Origin: an uncultured Eubacteriales bacterium
GTDB lineage: Bacteria > Bacillota > Clostridia > Oscillospirales > CAG-272
Assembly: GCA_900554225.1 (NCBI GenBank)
Contig: USGH01000109.1
Coordinates: 1-7,931 of the forward strand
Length of the DNA: 7,931 bases
Direction: 5' to 3'
Both the position numbers and the translations under genes were made by a program. Positions within the stretch are counted from its first letter, which is position 1; each line of letters begins with the position of its first letter. Of this stretch, positions 1-7,193 are shown piece by piece. The notes beneath the pieces are model-generated. The model saw nothing but the letters and a program-made list of their open reading frames with translations. It did not search any database and was not told the DNA's origin.

Positions 1-1321
1 AGGAGCAGTACAAATTGACAAACACAACATCCAGCATTTCGATACTGCGCTCATCCCGCACGGTCTTTGCCTTATAGGTCAGATCAAAGGCAAGCGGGCG
101 CATATTTTCGTAGGACCAGTATGCCATCGCTTCCGTCACAACGCCGGTCATTTCATCCACAGCGGTCGAGGGAATGCTGACATACGCCGTTGCCCACACG
201 TTGACGGCGGAACGGTAGCCGCTCTGCGCTTCATCGTATTTTGCCACAGGGAGGATCAGATAATCGCTTTCCATGTCGCGCAGATGCACTGCGGCACTTT
301 CCGTGATATGCGTCAAAAACAGCGCGCGATCTTCCTTGAAAGCGGATTTTACAAAATCGTTGCTTTCCGTGGAAATCGGATTGGTCGGTTCAAAAACCTT
401 CTGCAGCTTTTCGCAGACATTCACCGTTCTCTCGTTCATGGCAGTCAGGGTCAGTGTGTTTCCATCGTCGGAAATGGTGCAAAGATCTACGGCGCAGCCC
501 GGGATCAGATAGGTGGAGAAGCAGCCGATATTGCCAAACAGGTCATCCGCATACGACCATTGTCCGTCGCCGTTCAGATCCTGTGTAATGCCCTCCGACA
601 GAGTCCCGACCAGATCCCATGTCCACGTACCGTTACGCACCTCTTCGACGAAATCGCAGTCGATAGTATATTTTTCCGCGAGATCCGTGTTGACAAACGT
701 GCAGGCAGCAATCTGATACATGGTCGGCGTGATGTCGCCGGTGGTGATGTACATGGCATCATGGAACCGAAGGCTATCGTACATCAGTGTGCTCCACCAC
801 TTTTGATCGAGAGAAAGCTCCGGCAGGTCAAGCAGGTTGGCAAGGGAGCCGTCGAGTGCGAGAGACGAGAGATCCCCGCCCGCCGTACCGATCACCAGAT
901 TGTACGCATGATCTCCGGCAAGCACACTGGAACGCAGAACATCCGCGCCGCCCTCCGTCTTCTGTACATAATCGATCGTAAGCTTATAGCGATCCTCCAG
1001 CGTAACATCCCGCGTCCACAGCGTATCGTTGATCATCTCGCCGGTCTGTTCCTCCTGCGGGATATTGATGTGCATGGAAGCGTTCGGATTCGCGTCCAGA
1101 ACGGTATACACGCTTCCGGAATAATCGTGTGCGCCCAACGCGTCCAGCCGATTCGGCTCTGTTGTTTCCTCCGTGTCCGCACTCGTCGTTTCCGTCGTCT
1201 CTGTCTGTGTCGTATTCCTGTCGCTTTCGGTATCTCCGGAGGTGCTGCCGCATGAGATGGTCGAGGCAAGGAGCATGGCGCAAAGAAGTATAGACAACGT
1301 ATGTTTCATGGATTGGTTCAT
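1..1321 (-). CDS. Extracellular solute-binding-like lipoprotein, C-terminus off window
   Basis: 440 codons are visible from ATG 1321; no stop occurs before the window edge. Residues 1-24 form a lipoprotein signal: Lys/His, a hydrophobic stretch (LSILLCAMLLAS), then TISC with Cys24 as the likely lipidated residue; Thr at -3 makes the lipobox non-classical. A Thr/Glu/Asp-rich linker follows (about 28-56). The folded part starts near 60 with DYSGSVYTV and EEQTGEMINDTLWTRD, a pattern I associate with clostridial family 1-like solute-binding lipoproteins of sugar ABC systems. Residues 248-260 (DLNGDGQWSYADD) form an EF-hand-like Ca2+ loop common in that group; LPVAKYDEAQSGYRSAVN near 375-392 also fits. 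It is probably membrane-anchored outside the cell and binds a carbohydrate or similar ligand, which cannot be named. No permease genes are visible. I chose ATG 1321 because AGGG lies 8 nt upstream; ATG 1309 is a less well-placed alternative. Confidence 0.8.
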   Translation of the reverse strand, partial: MNQSMKHTLSILLCAMLLASTISCGSTSGDTESDRNTTQTETTETTSADTEETTEPNRLDALGAHDYSGSVYTVLDANPNASMHINIPQEEQTGEMINDTLWTRDVTLEDRYKLTIDYVQKTEGGADVLRSSVLAGDHAYNLVIGTAGGDLSSLALDGSLANLLDLPELSLDQKWWSTLMYDSLRFHDAMYITTGDITPTMYQIAACTFVNTDLAEKYTIDCDFVEEVRNGTWTWDLVGTLSEGITQDLNGDGQWSYADDLFGNIGCFSTYLIPGCAVDLCTISDDGNTLTLTAMNERTVNVCEKLQKVFEPTNPISTESNDFVKSAFKEDRALFLTHITESAAVHLRDMESDYLILPVAKYDEAQSGYRSAVNVWATAYVSIPSTAVDEMTGVVTEAMAYWSYENMRPLAFDLTYKAKTVRDERSIEMLDVVFVNLYCS

Positions 1322-1329
1322 AATGATCA

Positions 1330-1349
1330 CCCTATCTTTCAAAATAGGG
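1330..1349 (-). promoter_or_regulatory. Leader hairpin covering the lipoprotein gene's ribosome binding site
   Basis: In the mRNA of the lipoprotein gene, CCCTATT and AGATAGGG can pair into a stem of about 8 bp (one G-U pair) with a UGAA tetraloop. The 3' arm contains the AGGG that serves as the Shine-Dalgarno sequence, 8 nt before ATG 1321. An alternative pairing is possible between CTTTC just upstream and GAAAG in the loop side, which would free the AGGG. Occlusion of translation is inference; the pairing is read directly. Confidence 0.4.
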
Positions 1350-1429
1350 AAAGGGCGTGGATCTTCCTGAAAAAGCACACCACAACAGTGACCGCCAAAT
1401 ACATTCCCACGCAACTTTTCCTATATCAA

Positions 1430-1458
1430 ATTATAACTCTTTGATAATGCAATGTCAA
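1430..1458 (-). promoter_or_regulatory. Perfect-consensus sigma-A promoter of the lipoprotein gene
   Basis: On the minus strand TTGACA (1458-1453) and TATAAT (1435-1430) are separated by exactly 17 bases, matching the housekeeping sigma consensus at all 12 positions. The predicted start is near 1423, giving a leader of about 100 nt before ATG 1321. Directly upstream of the -35 the DNA is A/T-rich and carries two copies of AAAATTCAT 11 bases apart, suitable for an UP element or for a regulator binding one face of the helix. Confidence 0.85.
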
Positions 1459-1694
1459 TGAATTTTTTATGAATTTTACGTATTGGATGAGTGAACCATT
1501 TCGGTAGATAACACAGGTGCATTTTTGGTCATTTTTGCAGCAGAGCAGTTTCTTCCTGCGGGGAACAGTTACGGGCAAAACTTTTTCGAAAACATCTGTA
1601 TCCGAATGTAAAATCGCATATTCCTGCATATTTGCCTGATCTGCAATCATTTTTGCCGCGCAATTTGCAGGAGGCGGGCAGGTGTGATGCGAAA

Positions 1695-1735
1695 CAAAAA
1701 AACCGCCGTGCTTCCGGAGTAGGAATCGCGGCGGT
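1695..1735 (-). terminator. Intrinsic terminator after the SEDS gene
   Basis: On the minus strand CCGCCG (1734-1729) pairs with CGGCGG (1708-1703), with an extra A-U pair at the base and an internal TTCC/GGAA pairing, followed at once by a run of seven T (1702-1696). It begins 24 bases after the stop codon of the SEDS gene and probably closes the pcrA-proS-SEDS unit, separating it from the lipoprotein promoter. Confidence 0.9.
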
Positions 1736-1758
1736 GTGCTTTGGTTGTGTGCGGGACG

Positions 1759-2880
1759 TTATCCATCCTCGCGTTCAAAATAATATTTCCGGTTGTGTGC
1801 GCAGATGCTTTCGAGTACGCCGAGGCACATATACATCGACAGCATGGACGAGCCGCCATAGGAGAAGAACGGCAGTGTGATCCCGACGACGGGCAGCATG
1901 GCAAGGCACATTCCGATGTTCTCCACCGTCTGTGCGATGAGCATCCCCGCCATCCCCATGCAGATGTATCCGGCGTAGTTCTTCCGGCAGTTCTTCGCGA
2001 GCAGAATGATCCGCCAGATGAGGAACGCCATCAGCACAATGTAGAGAAACGCGCCGAGAAAGCCGAATTTTTCCGCGTGGACGGCATAGAGAAAGTCCGA
2101 TTGTCCTGCCGGCAAATAGAAATACCGGCTGCCGCCCGAGAAGCCTGCGCCGCGGAATCCGCCTGAGATGATGCACTCCCGGCTCTTGATCGGCTGGTAT
2201 CCGATATACGTCGGATCCAGCTCCGGATTGAAGCCCGCTAAGATCCGCAGCCGCTGGTATTCGTCCATATGCTCCCAGAGGAACGGAAACGCGATCACCC
2301 CTGCCACGACCGCACCGGCAATGTACCAGAGCGAGATGCCGGAGCAGAACACCATTGCGGCAAAAATCGCGAGATAAACCAGTGCCATCCCGTCGTCTCC
2401 GGTGAGCATGACCAGTCCGACGATCAGTCCGCCATGGAGCGCGATCTGCAATACGGACAGCGGATGGTTGATCTTCCCACGCAGTCGGTCGAGATGGCGC
2501 GCCAGGCAGACGATGTACGTGATCTTGACAAATTCCGTCGGCTGGATGTACAGCGAGCCGACCACGTGGATCCAGTTTTCGTTGCCGTTTTCCCCGGTGC
2601 CGAACAGCTTGACAAACACGAGCAGTCCGATCGACGCGGCGAAAAACAGCCATTCCGCCTTGGTGATCAGCGCGTCGTAATCGATCATGGAGATCACCGC
2701 GACGCAGATGAGCCCGAGCAGCAGTGCAAACGATTGATTGCGCACAAAGGAGGTCCCGTACGCATCCGACGCGGCGAGCAGGGTGACAATGCTCATCACA
2801 GACATGGCAATCGCGCAAAAGAGCATCCACCCGTCGATGGAGGTAAGTTTTTCCCGGAAGCTCTGCGAAAATTCTTTCAT
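1759..2880 (-). CDS. FtsW/RodA/SpoVE (SEDS) family peptidoglycan glycosyltransferase
   Basis: 373 aa, a polytopic membrane protein with about ten hydrophobic segments. SEDS proteins polymerise lipid II into glycan strands with a partner class B penicillin-binding protein, for elongation (RodA), division (FtsW) or spore cortex (SpoVE). Hallmarks: NWIHVVGSLYIQPTEFVK (102-119), equivalent to the family's RWI-QPSE-K; GDDGMALV (161-168); YQPIKSRECIISGGFRGAGF (228-247); SDF with Asp262 at the invariant catalytic Asp of the large extracellular loop; and LPVVGITLPFFSYGGSS (329-345). The IDYDAL segment and length favour RodA-like, but the subgroup is not certain, so I give no symbol. I chose ATG 2880 because AGGA lies 8 nt upstream; the reading frame stays open to a GTG at 2940, whose 20 extra residues look like leader. 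The family QPDxGT appears here as TGDDGM. proS lies 85 nt upstream and a terminator follows. Confidence 0.93.
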   Translation of the reverse strand: MKEFSQSFREKLTSIDGWMLFCAIAMSVMSIVTLLAASDAYGTSFVRNQSFALLLGLICVAVISMIDYDALITKAEWLFFAASIGLLVFVKLFGTGENGNENWIHVVGSLYIQPTEFVKITYIVCLARHLDRLRGKINHPLSVLQIALHGGLIVGLVMLTGDDGMALVYLAIFAAMVFCSGISLWYIAGAVVAGVIAFPFLWEHMDEYQRLRILAGFNPELDPTYIGYQPIKSRECIISGGFRGAGFSGGSRYFYLPAGQSDFLYAVHAEKFGFLGAFLYIVLMAFLIWRIILLAKNCRKNYAGYICMGMAGMLIAQTVENIGMCLAMLPVVGITLPFFSYGGSSMLSMYMCLGVLESICAHNRKYYFEREDG

Positions 2881-2902
2881 TGGAAATATCCTATGGAAAA
2901 GC

Positions 2903-2942
2903 GCGCGGGAGAGGATGTACGCACCGCACTTCTCTCCCACGC
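2903..2942 (-). other. 11-bp stem-loop between proS and the SEDS gene
   Basis: In the transcript GCGTGGGAGAG (2942-2932) can pair with CTCTCCCGCGC (2913-2903), eleven pairs with one U-G, around an 18-nt loop. It is followed by GCTTTTCC, only four U, so full termination is unlikely. It may be a weak or partial terminator, a processing site or a stability element lowering SEDS expression relative to proS. It sits just upstream of the SEDS gene's AGGA without covering it. Confidence 0.6.
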
Positions 2943-2965
2943 AGTCTCTGATACAAAGTTATACC

Positions 2966-4402
2966 TTAATACGCAATACCCCAGTATACCATGTGCTTTG
3001 CCGGTTTTCCGCAGCAGACACAGGTATCCGCGATGTGCTCCTCTTCCAGCGGGATGCAGCGGGATCCAACGCCCGTTTCCGCCTTGACCCGATCCTCGCA
3101 TTCCGGATCGCCGCACCACATTGCCTTGACAAAGCCGTCGCCCTGCTTGAGGGATTCGCGGATCTCGTCTAAGGTCGTGCAGGAGTACGTCCGTCTTTCG
3201 CGATTGGCGAGTGCCTTTTCGTACATACCATCGCGTACCGCCTGCAATTTTTCGGCAACGACTTCCTCGACATTTTCCAGCGGCACGATCTCTTTTTCCA
3301 TGTTGTGGCGCGTCACCATCACGCACTGACCGGCGGCGATATCGCGCGGTCCAAGCTCGATACGGAGCGGCACACCCTTCATTTCGTATTCCGCAAACTT
3401 CCATCCGGGGCTGTTCTCGCTGTCGTCCAGCTTCACGCGGAATTTGCCCTTCAGTCTGTCGAGCAGTGCACGGTTTGCCTCCAGTACGCCCTCCTTGTGC
3501 TGTGCCGCTGGGATGATCACGACCTGGATCGGTGCCACAGCCGGCGGAAGTACGAGACCGTTGTCGTCGCCGTGCGTCATGATGATCCCGCCGATCATAC
3601 GGGTCGTGACCCCCCACGAGGTCTGGAACGGATGCACGAGCTTGTTTTCGCGATCCGCATAGGTGATGTCGAACGCTTTTGCAAAGCCGTCGCCGAAATA
3701 GTGGCTCGTACCGGCCTGCAATGCCTTTCCGTCGTGCATCATGGCCTCGATGCAGTAGGTCGCTTGCGCGCCGGCAAACTTATCGCTTTCGGTTTTTCTG
3801 CCCTTTACCACCGGGCTTGCCAGATCGTTGGTATGGAAATCGGCATACACATTCAGCATACGCTCGGTCTCGGCGATCGCTTCCTCCGCGGTGGCGTGCA
3901 TGGTATGTCCCTCCTGCCACAGAAATTCGCGGGAACGGAGGAACGGACGCGTCGTCTTTTCCCAGCGAACCACGGAGCACCACTGGTTATAGAGCTTCGG
4001 CAGATCGCGCCACGACCGGATGATATTCGCGTAATGCTCGCAGAACAGCGTTTCCGAGGTAGGACGCACGCACAGACGCTCCGGCAACAGCTCACTGCCG
4101 CCATGTGTGACCCACGCCACCTCCGGCGCGAAGCCCTCCACGTGTTCCTTTTCCTTATTCAGTAAGGATTCCGGGATGAACATCGGCATATAGACGTTCT
4201 CGTGGCCCAGCTCCTTGAATCTGCCGTCCAGGATCTTCTGGATATTCTCCCAGATCGCGTAGCCGTAGGGACGGATGATCATGCACCCCTTGACGCTCGA
4301 ATAGTCAATGAGATCCGCTTTCCGGCAAATGTCCGTGTACCATTTGGCGAAGTCAACCTCCATCGAGGTAATGTCCTCAACCAGTTTTTTCTCGTTTTTC
4401 AT
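2966..4402 (-). CDS. proS: Prolyl-tRNA synthetase, type 3 (eukaryote/archaeal-like)
   Basis: 478 aa, the usual length of short ProRS lacking the bacterial editing insert. It charges tRNA-Pro with proline using ATP in the cytoplasm. Class II core: motif 1 around IRPYGYAIWENIQ (43-55) to the VYMPMFIP strand; RPTSE (113-117) and motif 2 with RPFLRSREFLWQEGH (152-166); proline/ATP pocket GTSHYFG (231-237); motif 3 TTRMIGGIIMTHGDDNG (266-282). The anticodon-binding domain follows (about 290-400). The C-terminal domain has Cys430, Cys435, Cys461 and Cys464 placed to bind zinc and ends in Tyr, as in this type. I chose ATG 4402 because AAAGGG lies 10 nt upstream and homology begins there; ATG 4429 lacks a ribosome binding site. 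It starts 65 nt after pcrA, with no clear promoter between, so it is probably co-transcribed. Confidence 0.97.
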   Translation of the reverse strand: MKNEKKLVEDITSMEVDFAKWYTDICRKADLIDYSSVKGCMIIRPYGYAIWENIQKILDGRFKELGHENVYMPMFIPESLLNKEKEHVEGFAPEVAWVTHGGSELLPERLCVRPTSETLFCEHYANIIRSWRDLPKLYNQWCSVVRWEKTTRPFLRSREFLWQEGHTMHATAEEAIAETERMLNVYADFHTNDLASPVVKGRKTESDKFAGAQATYCIEAMMHDGKALQAGTSHYFGDGFAKAFDITYADRENKLVHPFQTSWGVTTRMIGGIIMTHGDDNGLVLPPAVAPIQVVIIPAAQHKEGVLEANRALLDRLKGKFRVKLDDSENSPGWKFAEYEMKGVPLRIELGPRDIAAGQCVMVTRHNMEKEIVPLENVEEVVAEKLQAVRDGMYEKALANRERRTYSCTTLDEIRESLKQGDGFVKAMWCGDPECEDRVKAETGVGSRCIPLEEEHIADTCVCCGKPAKHMVYWGIAY

Positions 4403-4467
4403 CGTTTCTATACCCTTTCTGCGGCGCATTTTCCGCCGTTTGGTTCAATTGTATTGGCTTGGGGGCT
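4403..4467 (-). other. pcrA-proS intercistronic region with small hairpin
   Basis: In the 65 nt between pcrA and proS, CGGCG (4438-4434) and CGCCG (4426-4422) can form a 5-bp hairpin with a 7-nt loop, about 20 nt upstream of proS ATG. No U-run follows on this strand, so it is not a terminator. I see no convincing promoter: one TTGAAC lacks a -10 at the right distance. This supports read-through from pcrA. Confidence 0.4.
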
Positions 4468-6867
4468 TTATTCCACCCTGGTCAGGCGCGCGTAGGTTGC
4501 CATGAGCTTCTTTGTCCCGGCGGATTCAAACGCGATCTCATACAGCACGTCGGCTCCCATCGGCTTGACGGAGAGAACCGTTCCCTCGCCGAAGGTCTGG
4601 TGGCGCACTCTGTCTCCGGTCGCAAAGGAGGCACCCGGCTTCGCAGGTGCTTTTTTCTCCAGAGCAGATACCGGTTTTTTCGTTTCCTCCACAAAGTGGT
4701 TGACCGGCTTCAGTTTCGGCAGCCGCGGCATCCGTTGTCTCAATTCGCCGCTCTGGATCGGCTCGTCCACGATGTCCATGCACTCTTCCGGGATCTCCGC
4801 GATGAACCGGGACAGGGGATTTGCGCTCGTTCTGCCGTTCATCATCCGTTCGCGCACGTGGGTCACGATCAGCTGCTTCTTTGCCCGCGTGATCGCCACG
4901 TATGCCAGCCGCCGTTCCTCCTCGATCTCGTCGGGATTCATCAGCGTCTGGAAGCTCGGGAAGATGTTGTCCTCCATGCCGGGCAGGAATACCACCGGAA
5001 ACTCCAGTCCCTTTGCGCTGTGGATCGTCATGAACACCACGGCGTCGGCCGTCTCGTCGTACTTGTCCACATCGGACACCAGCGCGATGTCTTCGAGAAA
5101 ATCGACCAGTGTCGCTTCCGCGTTCGATTCCTCATACTGCCGTGCCGCGTTGACCAGTTCGTCGAGATTTGCCTTGCGTTCCTCGCGCTCGGACAGATCG
5201 GGCAGCTCGGCAAGCATTGCGGTGTAGCCGGACTTCTCGATCACCTGCTCAATGAGGGCAGATATCGACAGGGACGACGCAGCCTCCCGGAAGCCATCCA
5301 TCATATAGACGAAATTCACCATTGCGTTTGCCGTGGACGCGGAGATGGCGTTGTACCGTTTGACGCTGCGGAGAAATTCCATCAGCGGACAGCCCTCGGC
5401 GTTCGCCAGAGACTGCGCGACCTGAACGGATTTGTCGCCGATGCCGCGTCGGGGCGTATTGATGATCCGGTGGAGCCTGAGATCGTCGTTCGGGTTGTAG
5501 ATGAGTGCGAGGTAGGCGACGATGTCCTTGACCTCCATGCGCTCGAAGAATCGGGTTCCCCCCAGCATCCGATACGGGATCCCGGCCTTGGCGAAGGTCT
5601 GCTCGATACTGCGGGACTGCGAATTCATCCGGTACAGTACGGCGAAATCCTTGTATGTATTGCCCTTTGCCACCTTGTCGGAAACCGTTTCGGCAATATA
5701 GCGCGCTTCATCGTTCTGGTTGCCGAGGCAACGCACCGTGATCTTATCTCCATCCGCGCCGCTGGTCCAAAGGGTCTTGCCCAGTCTGCCGGAATTGTTT
5801 GCGATGACGTGGTTGGCGGCGTTCAGGATCGTCTTTGTGGAGCGGTAATTCTCCTCCAGCTTGATCACGCGCGTATCGTCGTAATTTTTGTCAAAGTTCA
5901 GGATATTCTCAATGACCGCTCCCCGGAATTTGTAGATGCTCTGGTCGTCGTCGCCCACCACCATGATGTTGCGATATTTACCGGAAAGGAGCAGGGTGAG
6001 GGTCAGCTGCGCATAGTTGGTATCCTGATACTCATCGACGGAGATATAGCGGTAGCGGTTCTGGAGCATTTCGCGCACATCCGCGCATTGGGTCAGAAGG
6101 CGGACCGTCTCCATGATGATGTCGTCAAAGTCGAGAAGGTTCTGCGCGTGCATCCGGGCAGAGTACAGTTCGTATATGGCGGCAATCTGCTTTTTCTTGA
6201 CATCCACGCCTGCCTGCATCGAAAATTCCGGCGGTGCGATCAGTTTATCCTTCGCGCGGCTGATGGCGTTCATCACCGTTTTGACCGGCAGCGTCTTGTC
6301 ATCGATGTTCAGCTGCTTCATGCACTGCGTGATCTGCTTTTTCACGTCGTCCATATCACAGATGGTGAAGTTGCGGTCGTAGCCGATCTGACTGCCGTAT
6401 CGACGGAGAAACTGGAGGCAGATGGAGTGGAACGTTCCGGTCATCAGCTCCGCAGCCTCACGACTGTCCTCGCCGAAGATCTTTTTGATCCGCTCCTTGA
6501 TCTCGCGCGCCGCTTTGTTTGTAAAGGTGATCGCCATAACGGACCATGCGGGCGGCGGATTCACGGCGAATTTTGTGAGGTATTCCCCCAGCTCCTCGCG
6601 GCTCATCGTCTCCGCTTTTTCCATCTCGGGCAGGAGTACGCCGGCGTTTTGCGGGACGACCGGATCGTGATACGCGTTGCCGTAGCGGGTCAGATATGCC
6701 AGACGGTTGACCAGCACTGTGGTTTTTCCGCTCCCGGCTCCGGCTAAAATGAGCAGCGGTCCGTTGATCTGGTAGACTGCCTCGCGCTGTTTTTCGTTGA
6801 GGTTCTGGAAATAAAGGTCGAATAGCTTTTTCTTTTGCTCGGTAAATCGTGTGGATATGTCAGGCAT
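4468..6867 (-). CDS. pcrA: ATP-dependent DNA helicase PcrA/UvrD (superfamily 1A)
   Basis: 799 aa. A 3'-to-5' DNA translocase/helicase acting in nucleotide excision repair, plasmid replication, recombination control and clearing of stalled RNA polymerase. All SF1A motifs are present: Q motif LNEKQREAV (23-31), Walker A LAGAGSGKTT with Lys48, Ia ITFTNKAAREI (113-123), Ib GTFHSICLQFL, II VDEYQDTN, III VVGDDDQSIYKFRGA, IV LEENYRST, V TIHSAKGLEFPVVFLPG and VI EERRLAYVAITRAKK. After a low-homology linker, the last 50 residues (GDRVRHQTFGEGTV to TRVE) form the Tudor/KOW-like domain by which PcrA binds RNA polymerase. About 40 extra residues lie between motifs I and Ia (about 62-104). Start ATG 6867 is where homology begins; GAGAG sits only 4 nt upstream, a weak site. 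A GTG at 6966 would add 33 unrelated residues. UvrD is the alternative name; the Tudor domain and likely lineage favour PcrA. Confidence 0.96.
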   Translation of the reverse strand: MPDISTRFTEQKKKLFDLYFQNLNEKQREAVYQINGPLLILAGAGSGKTTVLVNRLAYLTRYGNAYHDPVVPQNAGVLLPEMEKAETMSREELGEYLTKFAVNPPPAWSVMAITFTNKAAREIKERIKKIFGEDSREAAELMTGTFHSICLQFLRRYGSQIGYDRNFTICDMDDVKKQITQCMKQLNIDDKTLPVKTVMNAISRAKDKLIAPPEFSMQAGVDVKKKQIAAIYELYSARMHAQNLLDFDDIIMETVRLLTQCADVREMLQNRYRYISVDEYQDTNYAQLTLTLLLSGKYRNIMVVGDDDQSIYKFRGAVIENILNFDKNYDDTRVIKLEENYRSTKTILNAANHVIANNSGRLGKTLWTSGADGDKITVRCLGNQNDEARYIAETVSDKVAKGNTYKDFAVLYRMNSQSRSIEQTFAKAGIPYRMLGGTRFFERMEVKDIVAYLALIYNPNDDLRLHRIINTPRRGIGDKSVQVAQSLANAEGCPLMEFLRSVKRYNAISASTANAMVNFVYMMDGFREAASSLSISALIEQVIEKSGYTAMLAELPDLSEREERKANLDELVNAARQYEESNAEATLVDFLEDIALVSDVDKYDETADAVVFMTIHSAKGLEFPVVFLPGMEDNIFPSFQTLMNPDEIEEERRLAYVAITRAKKQLIVTHVRERMMNGRTSANPLSRFIAEIPEECMDIVDEPIQSGELRQRMPRLPKLKPVNHFVEETKKPVSALEKKAPAKPGASFATGDRVRHQTFGEGTVLSVKPMGADVLYEIAFESAGTKKLMATYARLTRVE

Positions 6868-7193
6868 TTTTCTCTCGATTCTAAACGGACGGTCTCGCGG
6901 ATCGGTCCGAAATTTGCTTTCCGGGTCGCCGCCGTTCCTGCGCTCTGGAATCCGACAACGGTGCACAAAACTGCCTTTTGGCTGAATCGTGCGGACACGC
7001 GCCTGATTTTCTCAAAAAGAACGGCATCATACATTATATAGAATAGTATACCATAGATCGCGGTGTTTTGCAAGAGAGTGCGGTCTTTTTTTTCAGGATA
7101 TGCCGCACAAATCGCGTTATTGCGTCAAAAAACCTTTCTATGTGGTTTTCATGCCAAAGCAATCCGTATCCGGTATTTTCTGAGGCAGGAGTC
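6868..7193. other. Gene-free interval and long pcrA leader
   Basis: There is no convincing gene here. The part nearer pcrA (7038-6868) is the predicted 170-nt untranslated leader, which can form small hairpins such as GCC-AAAA-GGC near 6974, but matches no riboswitch I recognise. Minus-strand reading frames that cross it run into pcrA in another frame and lack ribosome binding sites. The part nearer mgtE (7074-7193) holds an oligo-T tract and a short inverted repeat only. Confidence 0.5.
7045..7073 (-). promoter_or_regulatory. Extended -10 promoter of the pcrA-proS-SEDS unit
   Basis: On the minus strand TTGCAA (7073-7068), a 17-base spacer ending in TGG, and TATACT (7050-7045) give a -35 of 4/6, a -10 of 5/6 and the TGn extended -10 element. 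The predicted start is near 7038, leaving a leader of about 170 nt before pcrA ATG 6867. I see no LexA/DinR-type operator over it, so SOS control is not supported. An inverted repeat GTGCGG-N19-CCGCAC (7078-7108) lies 4 bases upstream of the -35. Confidence 0.75.

Larger units (their letters stand above)
1322..1694. other. Gene-free interval upstream of the lipoprotein gene
   Basis: About 370 bases without a convincing gene. It holds the lipoprotein promoter, its 100-nt leader with the ribosome-binding-site hairpin, and upstream of the promoter (1480-1694) A/T-rich DNA with three copies of the short motif CATTTTTG (near 1520, 1530 and 1648, plus-strand reading). A 74-codon reading frame on the minus strand (1650-1426) has no ribosome binding site and runs through the promoter, so I do not call it. 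Confidence 0.6.

Noticed and set aside
284..1255. A 323-codon plus-strand frame opposite the lipoprotein gene
   Set aside because: The sequence has no recognisable fold and overlaps a lipoprotein gene with signal peptide, ribosome binding site and consensus promoter. It is an antisense shadow.
1426..1650. A 74-codon minus-strand frame upstream of the lipoprotein gene
   Set aside because: It has no ribosome binding site before its ATG, no recognisable family, and its end overlaps the consensus promoter.
1775..2830. A 351-codon minus-strand frame overlapping the SEDS gene
   Set aside because: It is an Arg/His-rich alternative frame inside a gene carrying all SEDS motifs.
4459..6747. A 762-codon open frame on the plus strand opposite pcrA
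   Set aside because: It mirrors the pcrA codons in antisense, shows no recognisable domain and is Arg/His/Val-rich as expected from antisense of G+C-rich coding sequence. pcrA on the other strand has every family motif.
7033..7038. TATAAT (minus strand) downstream of the chosen pcrA -10
   Set aside because: No acceptable -35 lies 16-18 bases upstream of it. The TATACT further up has both a -35 and a TGn extension.
6744..7073. A 109-codon minus-strand frame as a leader peptide for pcrA
   Set aside because: Its start lies upstream of the predicted transcription start, it runs deep into pcrA in another frame, and its composition is not protein-like.
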